DNA of 16,475 bases. Source: Ga0077536 sp943370145 (GTDB lineage: Bacteria > Pseudomonadota > Gammaproteobacteria > Ga0077536). The position numbers were made by a program, and so were the translations under genes. The stretch spans positions 1 to 16,475 of the forward strand of contig CALRPY020000078.1 of assembly GCA_943370145.1 (NCBI GenBank). Reading direction: 5' to 3'. The stretch's first letter is position 1. The number at the start of each line of letters is the position of its first letter. Below, in pieces: positions 7,732 through 15,000 of this stretch. The notes under the pieces were generated by a model. That model searched no databases and was not told the DNA's origin. It saw only the letters and a list, made by a program, of their open reading frames with translations.

Positions 7732-9543
7732 TCAGGCGGCGGCCTTGCTGCTCATGCTGGCGCGCAGTTGCGCCGTGGCCGCTTCATCGATCTTCATCGT
7801 CGCCGGATCGACCACGACGCCGTAGCGCTCGCGCGCGGCCTTGAGCGACACGTACTCGTCCAGCACGTCCTCCAGCACCATCGCCGCGTCGCGCTCCCAC
7901 GGATTACCGTAGCCGCCGCCGCCGGTGCTTTCGAACATGAAGGTCTCGCCGTACTTGAAGGGGTGCCCGCACAGCAGCGGGCTCTTCCAGTTGCCCTGTT
8001 CGTCGAGGCCACCGATGACCTCCTGGCTGCCGTCGGTGTGGATTTTCACCTGGCGCTGGACGTCCGAATGCTGGCCGCCGACGACACCCGGGCTACCCTC
8101 GAGCGTGCGCGCCGTCTCCATGCTGAGCGCGCCCTCGGCCAGGTAGCGGACCTTGAACACCGCGCCGAGGCCGCCGCGGAATTTGCCGGGGCCCGCGCTG
8201 TCCTGCCGCAGTTCGAAGGCCTCGTAGGCGATCGGGAACAGCAGCTCGGCGGTTTCGGCCGGCATGTTCATGCAGTTGCCCAGCGGGTCCTCGGTGACGT
8301 TCATGCCGTCGTTGTAAGGCGTCGCGCCCCAGCCACCGGCCGGCAGGTCGGAGAACACGTCGGTCGCCCCGTCCGGCGCCACGACGGAGGACACGAACCA
8401 GTTGCAGTCCGCGCTGGTCGAGCCGGTCACGCGATCCGGGATGGCCTTCGAGAGCGCCTGCCAGATCGCGCTCGTGATCTTGGCCGAAGTCAGTGTCGTG
8501 CAGCCGATCGTCGGCGCGGGCCACTTGGCGTTGAGCCAGGAACCTTCGGGAATGATGAGCTTGATCGGGTTGAACATGCCCTGGTTCTGCGGCGCGTGCG
8601 GCGCGAGGAAGAACTGCAGGGAGTACAGCGCCGCCGAGGCGGTGTTCGCGTAGGGCGAGTTGATCGCGCCCTTGACGATGCTGTCGGTGCCGCTGAAGTC
8701 GACCGTGATGTCCGAACCCTTGACGATCAGCTTGAGCTTGATCTGGATCGGCTTGTCGGAAAAGCCGTCGGTGTCGGCGTAGTCCTCGCCTTCGTAGACG
8801 CCGTCAGGAATCTCGGTGATGCTCTTGCGCACGATGCGTTCGGTGTATTCCTGGAGCTGCTTCATCGCGGCCTTCAGGGTCACCATGCCGTACTTCGCGG
8901 CGGCACGCTGCATTTCCTGCTCGGCGGCGCGCAGGCAGCCGACGTGGGCCTGCAGGTCGCCCTTCACGAAGTGCGGCGTGCGCGTGTTGTTCATCATGAT
9001 TTCGACGATGTCTTCGCGCACCACGCCGCGCTCGTAGACCTTGATCGGCGGCAGGCGCAGGCCTTCGCCGGCGATGTGCGTGCCCGCGAAGGCCTGGCCG
9101 CCGGCGGCGCCGCCGCCGAGGTCCATCCAGTGTCCGCGGCTCACCGCGAAACCGAGCAGCTCCTTCTCGAAATAGATCGGCGTGAGGAAGGTGATGTCAT
9201 TGATGTGCGTGCCACCCTTGAAGGGGTCGTTGACGCAGATGATGTCGCCTTCGTGGATGTTGTCGAGGCCGAACTTGTCGATGATGGCCTCGGCGCTGAA
9301 CTTCATCGCCGCGAGGTGGATCGGGCAGTTCGCCGCCTGCGACAGCAGCTGGCAGTCGTAGTCGTAGATCGCGTTGGAGAAGTCGATCATGTCGGCGAGG
9401 ATCGGCGAGAACGACGCACGCTGCAGCACGGTCGTCATGCGATCGCTCGCGTACTCGAAGATGCTGCGCAGGACTTCGAAGGTGACCGGATCGACCTTGG
9501 TCTGTTCGATGACCGAGGTGTCGACTGTGACTTTTTTGTCCAT
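7732..9543 (-). CDS. hyuB: Hydantoinase B / oxoprolinase family subunit (HyuB)
   Basis: The 603-residue protein is the HyuB-type subunit of ATP-dependent hydantoinase, oxoprolinase, caprolactamase and ketone carboxylase enzymes. It acts with HyuA, which phosphorylates the substrate. VDPVTFEVLRSIFEYASDRM at the N-terminus is the family signature. GDIICVNDPFKGGTHINDI gives His113 and Asp116, and SRGHWMDLGG gives His138; this H-x2-D-x21-H spacing matches the metal site I recall for acetone carboxylase alpha. The C-terminus has GPGKFRGGLGAVFKVRY and FESTGGGGYGNPWERD, both typical. The length fits two-subunit amidohydrolases better than the roughly 770-residue acetone carboxylase subunit. The ATG at 9543 has GAGGAG nine bases before it, overlapping the hyuA stop, so the pair is probably translationally coupled. 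The substrate is not identifiable. Confidence 0.92.
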   Translation of the reverse strand: MDKKVTVDTSVIEQTKVDPVTFEVLRSIFEYASDRMTTVLQRASFSPILADMIDFSNAIYDYDCQLLSQAANCPIHLAAMKFSAEAIIDKFGLDNIHEGDIICVNDPFKGGTHINDITFLTPIYFEKELLGFAVSRGHWMDLGGGAAGGQAFAGTHIAGEGLRLPPIKVYERGVVREDIVEIMMNNTRTPHFVKGDLQAHVGCLRAAEQEMQRAAAKYGMVTLKAAMKQLQEYTERIVRKSITEIPDGVYEGEDYADTDGFSDKPIQIKLKLIVKGSDITVDFSGTDSIVKGAINSPYANTASAALYSLQFFLAPHAPQNQGMFNPIKLIIPEGSWLNAKWPAPTIGCTTLTSAKITSAIWQALSKAIPDRVTGSTSADCNWFVSSVVAPDGATDVFSDLPAGGWGATPYNDGMNVTEDPLGNCMNMPAETAELLFPIAYEAFELRQDSAGPGKFRGGLGAVFKVRYLAEGALSMETARTLEGSPGVVGGQHSDVQRQVKIHTDGSQEVIGGLDEQGNWKSPLLCGHPFKYGETFMFESTGGGGYGNPWERDAAMVLEDVLDEYVSLKAARERYGVVVDPATMKIDEAATAQLRASMSSKAAA

Positions 9544-9552
9544 CTTGGCGTG

Positions 9553-9558
9553 CTCCTC
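9553..9558 (-). promoter_or_regulatory. Shine-Dalgarno of hyuB overlapping the hyuA stop
   Basis: On the minus strand the end of hyuA reads TTGAGGAGC: the TGA stop runs into GAGGAG, nine bases before the hyuB ATG. This arrangement favours reinitiation by ribosomes finishing hyuA and equal output of the two subunits. Confidence 0.65.
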
Positions 9559-11599
9559 AACCGTTCGATATCAGGTTACGGCTTATGTCGATGATCAGGT
9601 TGCCGAAGCTGTCGACGGAGGCGACCGCGTTCGGTGGCATGACGGCACAGGCGTGCTCGTACTCGACGATGCAGGGGCCGGCGAGCGAGGAACCCGGCTT
9701 CAGCGCGTGGCCGTCGTAGACCTTGCTCGTGTGCCACTCGCGGTTGAAATAGATCTTGCGCTCGCCCTTCACCGGTTCGCCGCCACTGCCGCCGACCTCG
9801 ACCGCCGGTGGCGATTCGGTACGGCCCGTGCCGGTGACGCCCAGTGACACGAAGGCCGGGGCGAAGTCATTCGAGCTGACGCCGTATTCGCGCTCGTGGA
9901 CCCCGTGGAAGGTCTCGATGATGCCGGCCACGGTGCCGTGCGTGAGCTTGCCGTGCGGGACCGGTGTCTCGACCTCGTAGGTCTGGCCGACGTAGCGCAT
10001 CTGGGCGGTCCGCGTGGTCTCGATGTCCTCGCGCTTGACTCCTTCCGCCTCGAGAAGGCGGATCGCGTCCGCCTCGAGCTTCGAGTATAGCGCATTGAGT
10101 TCGTCCAGATTGGCGTCCGCCACGGGCGAGAAATAGAACGCCTCCATGTCGTGGCGGAGGTCCATCGCGGTCGCCCCGAACGCCGACGCGACGCCGGCGT
10201 GGATGGGCATGACGACCTTCGGGATGTTCATCGATTCGGCAACGAAACAGGCGTGCATCGTCCCGGCGCCGCCGAAGCTCGCCAGCACGAAGTCGCGGGG
10301 GTCGCGGCCGCGCGAGACCAGCACCTTTTTCACCGCCTGGGCCATGTTCTCGCAGCCGATGCGGATCATGCCGTCGGCGGTCTCGATGGGGGACAACCCG
10401 ACCTCCGCGGCCAGGCGCTCCATGGCCGCCTCGGCGGCCGTCTTGTCGAGGTTCATCTTGCCACCGAGCGTCGGCTCGATGCGGCCGAGCAGCAGGTTGG
10501 CGTCGGTGATCGTCGGTTCCGTGCCACCAAGGCCGTAGCACACCGGGCCCGGGCTCGAGCCGGCGGACCGCGGACCGACGCGCAGCGAGCCGCCCTCGTC
10601 GACCCAGCCGACCGAACCGCCACCGGCGCCGACGCTGTGGATGTCGAGCATCGGCACGATGCAGGGCATCTCCCATTCGATTTCGTGATCGCGGGTGATG
10701 AGGCCCTTGCCGTTCTCGACGATCGAGACGTCGAAGCTGGTGCCGCCGACGTCGGTGTGGATGATGTTCGGGAAATCGGGCAGCAGGCGGCTGAGATAGC
10801 CCGCGTACGCGACGCCGCCCGCGGGGCCGGATTCGATCAGTTCCTCCGGATGCTGCTTGGCGTAGTCGACACCGGCGATGCCGCCGCTGCTCTTCAGGAT
10901 CAGGAGCCGGCCCTTGAAGCCCTCGGCCTTCAGCGCGGCCTCGAGGCGGTTGAAGTAGACCTCCATGACAGGGATCAGCGCGGCGCGGATGGCGGTCGTC
11001 GTGAAGCGGCCGTGCTCGCGGAACACCGGCCGCGTCTCGGATGACAGGACGACGTAGGTGTCAGGGTTCACTTCCCTGATGACGTCGCGCATCACGCGCT
11101 CGTGCTCGCCGTTCTTGTAGGAGTTGATGAAGGCGACGGCCACCGAGCGGATGTCGTGGGCCTTTATCTTGTGCGCGACCTCGAGCGCCTGTTCGCGCAG
11201 CAGGGGACGCACGACCTTGCCGTGGACATCCATGCGCTCCCCGACCGTGTAGCGGAAGCGACGCTTGATGACGGGCTTGGGCTTGGTCTGATAGGGGTCG
11301 TAGAGGCGCTCGCGATGCTGGCGCGCGATTTCGATCGTGTCGCGGAAGCCGTCGGTAGTGACCATCGCGGCATCCGGGTAGTCGCGCACGATCAGCGCGT
11401 TGGTGGCGGTGGTCGTGCCGTGCATCAGGTAGGAGATCCGGTCGAACGGGATCTTCGCCTCGCGGATCGCGCTGATGACGCCCACGGCGCGGTCGTGCTT
11501 GGTCGTCAGCACCTTCGAGGTGACCTGCTCGCGGGATTCGTCATCCCAGGCGAACAGATCGGTGAATGTTCCGCCGACGTCGATTCCGACACGCCACAT
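9557..11599 (-). CDS. hyuA: Hydantoinase A / oxoprolinase family subunit (HyuA)
   Basis: The 680-residue ATP-binding subunit belongs to the ASKHA-fold HyuA family and activates the substrate carbonyl by phosphorylation for its HyuB partner. Motifs: GIDVGGTFTDL (5-15, first phosphate loop), LMHGTTTATNALI (58-70), ESGPAGG (256-262), TDVGGTSFDVS (282-292, second phosphate loop), SVGAGGGS (322-329) and GPRSAGSSPGPVCYGLGG (342-359). The C-terminal GPCIVEYEHACAVMPPN segment is also typical. The frame extends to a GTG at 11659 that overlaps the upstream stop, but the ATG at 11599 has AGGAGAA five bases before it and starts right at the family N-terminus. It is 56 bases after the dehydrogenase gene and 13 bases before hyuB. 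Relatives act on N-methylhydantoin, 5-oxoproline, caprolactam or ketones. Confidence 0.93.
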   Translation of the reverse strand: MWRVGIDVGGTFTDLFAWDDESREQVTSKVLTTKHDRAVGVISAIREAKIPFDRISYLMHGTTTATNALIVRDYPDAAMVTTDGFRDTIEIARQHRERLYDPYQTKPKPVIKRRFRYTVGERMDVHGKVVRPLLREQALEVAHKIKAHDIRSVAVAFINSYKNGEHERVMRDVIREVNPDTYVVLSSETRPVFREHGRFTTTAIRAALIPVMEVYFNRLEAALKAEGFKGRLLILKSSGGIAGVDYAKQHPEELIESGPAGGVAYAGYLSRLLPDFPNIIHTDVGGTSFDVSIVENGKGLITRDHEIEWEMPCIVPMLDIHSVGAGGGSVGWVDEGGSLRVGPRSAGSSPGPVCYGLGGTEPTITDANLLLGRIEPTLGGKMNLDKTAAEAAMERLAAEVGLSPIETADGMIRIGCENMAQAVKKVLVSRGRDPRDFVLASFGGAGTMHACFVAESMNIPKVVMPIHAGVASAFGATAMDLRHDMEAFYFSPVADANLDELNALYSKLEADAIRLLEAEGVKREDIETTRTAQMRYVGQTYEVETPVPHGKLTHGTVAGIIETFHGVHEREYGVSSNDFAPAFVSLGVTGTGRTESPPAVEVGGSGGEPVKGERKIYFNREWHTSKVYDGHALKPGSSLAGPCIVEYEHACAVMPPNAVASVDSFGNLIIDISRNLISNG

Positions 11600-11604
11600 G
11601 TTGC

Positions 11605-11611
11605 TTCTCCT
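11605..11611 (-). promoter_or_regulatory. Shine-Dalgarno deciding the hyuA start
   Basis: AGGAGAA on the minus strand lies five bases upstream of the ATG at 11599. No comparable site precedes the in-frame GTG at 11659. Confidence 0.6.
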
Positions 11612-11655
11612 GCTCTGGAACTGTTGCTGAAAGATGTCGCCGCGCCGCGTGGAGG

Positions 11656-14106
11656 TCACACGCGGATGCGGGCGTTCTTCGGATCGTACAGCGGCGCGAG
11701 GGACGCGCGCGCCGCAAAGCGCTCGTTGCCGATTTCGATTTCGTAGCGCCCCGAGGTGATGTACTCGTCGCTGACGCCGTCCGGGTTGACCACGTAACCC
11801 ATCGCCACCGCCGCGCCGAGCGTGTGACCGTACATCGCCGAGGTTGTGTAGCTCATCAGCGTGCCGTCGCGGTAGATCGGCTCGTTGTGATAGAGCAGCG
11901 GCCGCGCGTCCTCAAGCACGAACTGCACCAGGCGCCGCTTGAGCGATCCCGCCTCGCGCTGCTTCAGCAGCGCGTCACGCCCGATGAAGCCGCCCGGCTT
12001 GTCCCAGGCGCAGGTGAAGGCGAGGCCGGCTTCGAGCGGGGTGTCGTGCGGCCCGATGTCGTGCGCCCATTCGCGATAGGCCTTCTCGATGCGCAGCGAG
12101 TTCAGGGTGTGGTAGCCGCAGTGGCGCAGGCCGAATTCGGCGCCGGCCTCGACCAGCGCATCGTAGACCGGCAGCGTGAAGCCGGTCGGGATGTAGAGCT
12201 CCCAGCCGAGCTCGCCGACGTAGGTCAGGCGCAGCGCGAGTACCGTCTGGTAGCCGATGCGGATCTCCTTCGCGGTGCCGAACGGGAAGGCGGCGTGCGA
12301 CAGGTCGTCCTGGGCGAGCTTCTGCAGCAGCGCGCGCGAATTCGGTCCCTGCACGTTGAGCATGGACCAGGCGCCGGAGACGTCGGTGACGACGCAGAAT
12401 GCGTCGGCCGGAATGCGGTTCCTGATCAGCGCCTCGACGTGCGTATGCGTGAACGCCGCCGTGACGACGAGGTACTGGTCGCCGGCGAGGCGGGTGACGG
12501 TGATGTCGGCCTCGATGCCGCCGTGCTCGTTGAGAAACTGCGTGTAGACGACCTTGCCGACCGCCACGGACATGTTGGCGGTCGCGACGAGGTTCATGAC
12601 CTTCTCGGCGTCGCGGCCCTGCACGAGGAACTTGGAGAAGGAGCTCTGCTCGAACACGCCGACCGCCTCGCGCACCGCGGTGTGCTCCTCGGCGTTGTTG
12701 TCGAACCAGTTCTGCCGGCCCCAGGAATATTCGTAAGCCGGCTTCTGGCCCGGCTTCGCATACCAGTTCGGGCGTTCCCAGCCGGCGGATTCGCCGAAAC
12801 AGGCCCCGGCGGCGGCGAGCCGGTCGTGCAGGACGCTCTTGCGCACGTTGCGCGCGGTCGTCCACTGGCGGAACGGCCAGTGGTCCTGGTAACCGATGCC
12901 CAGCGACTCGACCATGCGGTCCTGCAGGTAGCGGTCGTTGTCCTGCCAGGCGTGGGTGCGGCGGAGGTCGACCGACCACATGTCGTCCGGCGCCTGGCCC
13001 TCGGTGATCCAGCGCGACATCACCATGCCGACGCCGCCGCCGGACAGGATGCCGAGCGAGTTCATGCCGGCCGCGACGAAGAAGTTCTTCAGGTTCGGCG
13101 CCGGCCCCATCAGGTAGTTGTGGTCCGGCGTGAAGGATTCGGGGCCGCAGAAAAACAGCTTGATGCCGTGGTCCATCAGCGTCGGCACGCGCTGCATGGC
13201 TTTCTCCATGTACGGCATCATGCGGTCCCAGTCGGCCTGGATGTCGTCGAAGCAGAAATTCTCCGGGATGCCGTCCATGCCCCAGGGCTTCGCGACGGGT
13301 TCGAAGAAGCCGAGCATGATCTTGCCGGCCTCCTCGCGGATGTAGGCCGCGTTGCCCGGATCGCGGAGGATCGGCAGCATCTTGTGCACGCCTTCAATGG
13401 GCTCCGAGATCAGGTAGTAGTGCTCGCAGGCCTGCAGCGGCACGTTGACGCCCGCCATGCGGCCGACCTCGCGCGCCCACATGCCGGCGCAGTTGACGAC
13501 GAACTCGGCCTTGATATCGCCGCGATCGGTGCGCACGCCGGTCACCTTGCCCTGGTGGGTCTCGATGCCGAGGACCTTCGTGTTCTCGAAGATGCGGGCG
13601 CCGCCCATGCGCGCGCCCTTGGCGAGGGCCTGCGCGACGTCGGCCGGATTCACCCGCCCGTCGTTCGGGAAGTAGAACGCGGACTTCACGTTGGAGACGT
13701 CGGCGAGCGGCCACATCTCCTTGACCTCGGCCGCGGTGATCTCGCGGTTCTCCACCCCGAAGCAGCGCGCCATCGCGCAGCCGCGGCGCATTTCGTGCGC
13801 CTTGTCGTCGGTCATCGCAAGCTGGATGGAACCGCAATTGATGATGCCGGTCGCCTGGCCCGTTTCGCCCTCGAGCCGGCGGTAGAGATCCTGCGTGTAC
13901 TTCGCGAGCTTGGTCTGCGCTTCAGTGTCGCGCAGCGTCGTCAGCAGCCCGGCAGCGTGCCAGGTCGTGCCGCAGGTCAGCTGCTTGCGTTCTAGCAGCA
14001 CGACGTCCTTCCAGCCGAGCTGGGTGAGGTGGTAGGCGATGGAACTGCCGATGACGCCGCCGCCGATGATGACGACCTGCGCGCTGCTGGGAAAAGAGTT
14101 CGACAT
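11656..14106 (-). CDS. Dimethylglycine/sarcosine dehydrogenase-like FAD and folate protein
   Basis: The 816-residue protein has the DAO-FAO_M-GCV_T-GCV_T_C order of dimethylglycine and sarcosine dehydrogenases. These oxidatively remove N-methyl groups and pass formaldehyde to tetrahydrofolate. The N-terminal Rossmann motif VVIIGGGVIGSSIAYHL is followed by CGTTWHAAGLL, whose His50 corresponds to the histidine carrying covalent FAD in rat dimethylglycine dehydrogenase. AAGMNSLGILSGGGVG closes the FAD domain. The second half shows aminomethyltransferase marks: GGIEADITVTRL, NVQGPNSRALL, LTYVGELGWELYIP and LNSLRIEKAYREW. The ATG at 14106 is chosen because it starts just before the FAD motif; a GTG at 14166 would add 20 unlike residues. 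It is the first gene of the hyuAB operon, behind an AT-rich promoter region. Substrate (sarcosine, dimethylglycine or another N-methyl amine) is not resolved. Confidence 0.9.
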   Translation of the reverse strand: MSNSFPSSAQVVIIGGGVIGSSIAYHLTQLGWKDVVLLERKQLTCGTTWHAAGLLTTLRDTEAQTKLAKYTQDLYRRLEGETGQATGIINCGSIQLAMTDDKAHEMRRGCAMARCFGVENREITAAEVKEMWPLADVSNVKSAFYFPNDGRVNPADVAQALAKGARMGGARIFENTKVLGIETHQGKVTGVRTDRGDIKAEFVVNCAGMWAREVGRMAGVNVPLQACEHYYLISEPIEGVHKMLPILRDPGNAAYIREEAGKIMLGFFEPVAKPWGMDGIPENFCFDDIQADWDRMMPYMEKAMQRVPTLMDHGIKLFFCGPESFTPDHNYLMGPAPNLKNFFVAAGMNSLGILSGGGVGMVMSRWITEGQAPDDMWSVDLRRTHAWQDNDRYLQDRMVESLGIGYQDHWPFRQWTTARNVRKSVLHDRLAAAGACFGESAGWERPNWYAKPGQKPAYEYSWGRQNWFDNNAEEHTAVREAVGVFEQSSFSKFLVQGRDAEKVMNLVATANMSVAVGKVVYTQFLNEHGGIEADITVTRLAGDQYLVVTAAFTHTHVEALIRNRIPADAFCVVTDVSGAWSMLNVQGPNSRALLQKLAQDDLSHAAFPFGTAKEIRIGYQTVLALRLTYVGELGWELYIPTGFTLPVYDALVEAGAEFGLRHCGYHTLNSLRIEKAYREWAHDIGPHDTPLEAGLAFTCAWDKPGGFIGRDALLKQREAGSLKRRLVQFVLEDARPLLYHNEPIYRDGTLMSYTTSAMYGHTLGAAVAMGYVVNPDGVSDEYITSGRYEIEIGNERFAARASLAPLYDPKNARIRV

Positions 14107-14171
14107 GGCTGGGTAGCGCCCCTTGAAGCTGGGATGGGCCTGGCGGCCGGAACGGCCACTGACCACTGAAC

Positions 14172-14199
14172 CTTATCCCAGCAAATATTCAAATATCAA
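14172..14199 (-). promoter_or_regulatory. Candidate promoter of the dehydrogenase-hyuAB operon
   Basis: On the minus strand TTGATA (14199-14194) resembles a -35 box, and GATAAG (14177-14172) lies 16 bases downstream as a -10 candidate. That puts the transcript start roughly 60 bases before the ATG at 14106. It sits in a strikingly AT-rich stretch (about 14173-14235) in an otherwise very GC-rich window. The -10 match is only 4 of 6, so confidence is limited. Between 14106 and this region no gene is seen. Confidence 0.35.
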
Positions 14200-14224
14200 T
14201 AAATTTGGTTCGAATTATCCAAAT
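14185..14224. promoter_or_regulatory. Candidate operator palindromes in the operon promoter
   Basis: Two dyads lie here: ATATT-CA-AATAT (14185-14196), overlapping the putative -35 and spacer, and ATTTGG-N10-CCAAAT (14203-14224), whose spacer contains the palindrome TTCGAA. Placement beside the gene for the XRE-cupin protein suggests its binding site. This is inferred from position and symmetry only. Confidence 0.4.
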
Positions 14225-14239
14225 AACGAAATTCCGGAC

Positions 14240-14866
14240 TCAGTAGCTCGGCGGCGTCATCGCCCAGATGACGACCGCATCGACCCGCCCCGGGTTGCGG
14301 TAGCGGTGCGGGCTGGTGCTGGGAAAACTGAAGCTGTCGCCGGCATCGAGCAGGATCGACGCGCCGTCGATCCAGAGCTCGAGCCGCCCCGAGATGACGA
14401 CGCCGGCCTCCTCCCCGTCATGGGCGTAGGGGCTCTCCCCGCTGGAAGCGCCCGGGGCGAAAGTCGAGTACAGGAGGCCGATGTGGCGGACCGCCTGGGA
14501 ATTGAGCTGGTAGTCATCGATGCCGTCGGCGTAGCTGATGTGCCGGCGCTGCTCGCCGCGCACGATGTACTGCTCGACGCTGGGCGCGGGGTCCTGCGGC
14601 AGGAAGAACCACGAGATGTTCACGCCCAGCGCGCGCGACAGGTCGTGCAGGGTCTTGATCGACGGCGACACGAGATCGCGTTCGAGCTGGCTCAGGTGGC
14701 CGACCGAGATCCCGGTCGCGGCGGACACCGCCTGCAGCGTCTTGTCCTGGCGCTGGCGCAGCGCGCGGAGCTTGGCGCCGATCAGCCCGTCGTCACGGGC
14801 AGCCGCCGGCGCGCGCTCGCTGCGCGATACCGGGCTTTTCCTGCCGGCGGTTCTTGATCCGTGCAA
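14240..14866 (-). CDS. XRE-family regulator with C-terminal cupin sensor domain
   Basis: The 208-residue DNA-binding protein has a Cro/CI-type helix-turn-helix at about 29-84 (LRALRQRQDKTLQAVSAATG, then ISVGHLSQLERDLVSPSIKTL). A cupin_2 sensor at about 130-205 follows (AHDGEEAGVVISGRLEL, then LDAGDSFSFPSTSPHRYRNPG). This is the layout of PuuR-type regulators of amine and amino-acid catabolism, usually repressors that sense a metabolite of the pathway they control. The only in-frame Met upstream starts at 14983 and would run into the thiolase leader. The TTG at 14866 has AGGAGA five bases before it and is taken as the start. It lies 133 bases upstream of the dehydrogenase operon on the same strand and diverges from the thiolase, so it probably controls both and itself. 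Confidence 0.88.
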   Translation of the reverse strand: MHGSRTAGRKSPVSRSERAPAAARDDGLIGAKLRALRQRQDKTLQAVSAATGISVGHLSQLERDLVSPSIKTLHDLSRALGVNISWFFLPQDPAPSVEQYIVRGEQRRHISYADGIDDYQLNSQAVRHIGLLYSTFAPGASSGESPYAHDGEEAGVVISGRLELWIDGASILLDAGDSFSFPSTSPHRYRNPGRVDAVVIWAMTPPSY

Positions 14867-14871
14867 AGCTG

Positions 14872-14877
14872 TCTCCT
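14872..14877 (-). promoter_or_regulatory. Shine-Dalgarno supporting a TTG start for the regulator
   Basis: AGGAGA on the minus strand, then CAGCT, then TTG at 14866. It is one of the best ribosome sites in the window and indicates the protein is 208 rather than 247 residues. Confidence 0.6.
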
Positions 14878-14906
14878 GCTGGGTCGGGCGTGGGGCGCCG
14901 GTCACG

Positions 14907-14940
14907 TCGACCGGTGCCGGCCCTGCGGATACTATTCGAA
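14907..14940 (+). promoter_or_regulatory. Candidate thiolase promoter with TTCGAA operator-like motif
   Basis: TCGACC (14907-14912) and TACTAT (14930-14935) are spaced by 17 bases; each matches 4 of 6 sigma-70 positions. The palindrome TTCGAA (14935-14940) overlaps the end of the -10 box and sits inside a GATAC direct repeat (14928-14932 and 14941-14945). The same TTCGAA core occurs in the dehydrogenase promoter. This fits one regulator acting on both sides, but the boxes are weak. Confidence 0.35.
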
Positions 14941-15000
14941 AGATACGGCCACGCGCCAAGCGCGGCGGCCCTCCCGCCGTCACCGATTCGAGGATGCACG

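Noticed and set aside
7768..9594. 608-codon plus-strand frame opposite hyuB
   Set aside because: Same GC-driven antisense effect; no recognisable motif, and hyuB on the minus strand is well supported.
7732..11599. Acetone carboxylase assignment for the HyuA/HyuB pair
   Set aside because: Subunits are shorter than the acetone carboxylase alpha and beta chains and no gamma subunit gene is present; only the broader hydantoinase/oxoprolinase family is supported.
11566..13995. Very long plus-strand open frame (809 codons) opposite the dehydrogenase gene
   Set aside because: It is antisense to a gene with unambiguous FAD and GCV_T motifs, its product is low-complexity and rich in Arg/Val/Asp/His, and long antisense frames are expected in GC-rich coding DNA.
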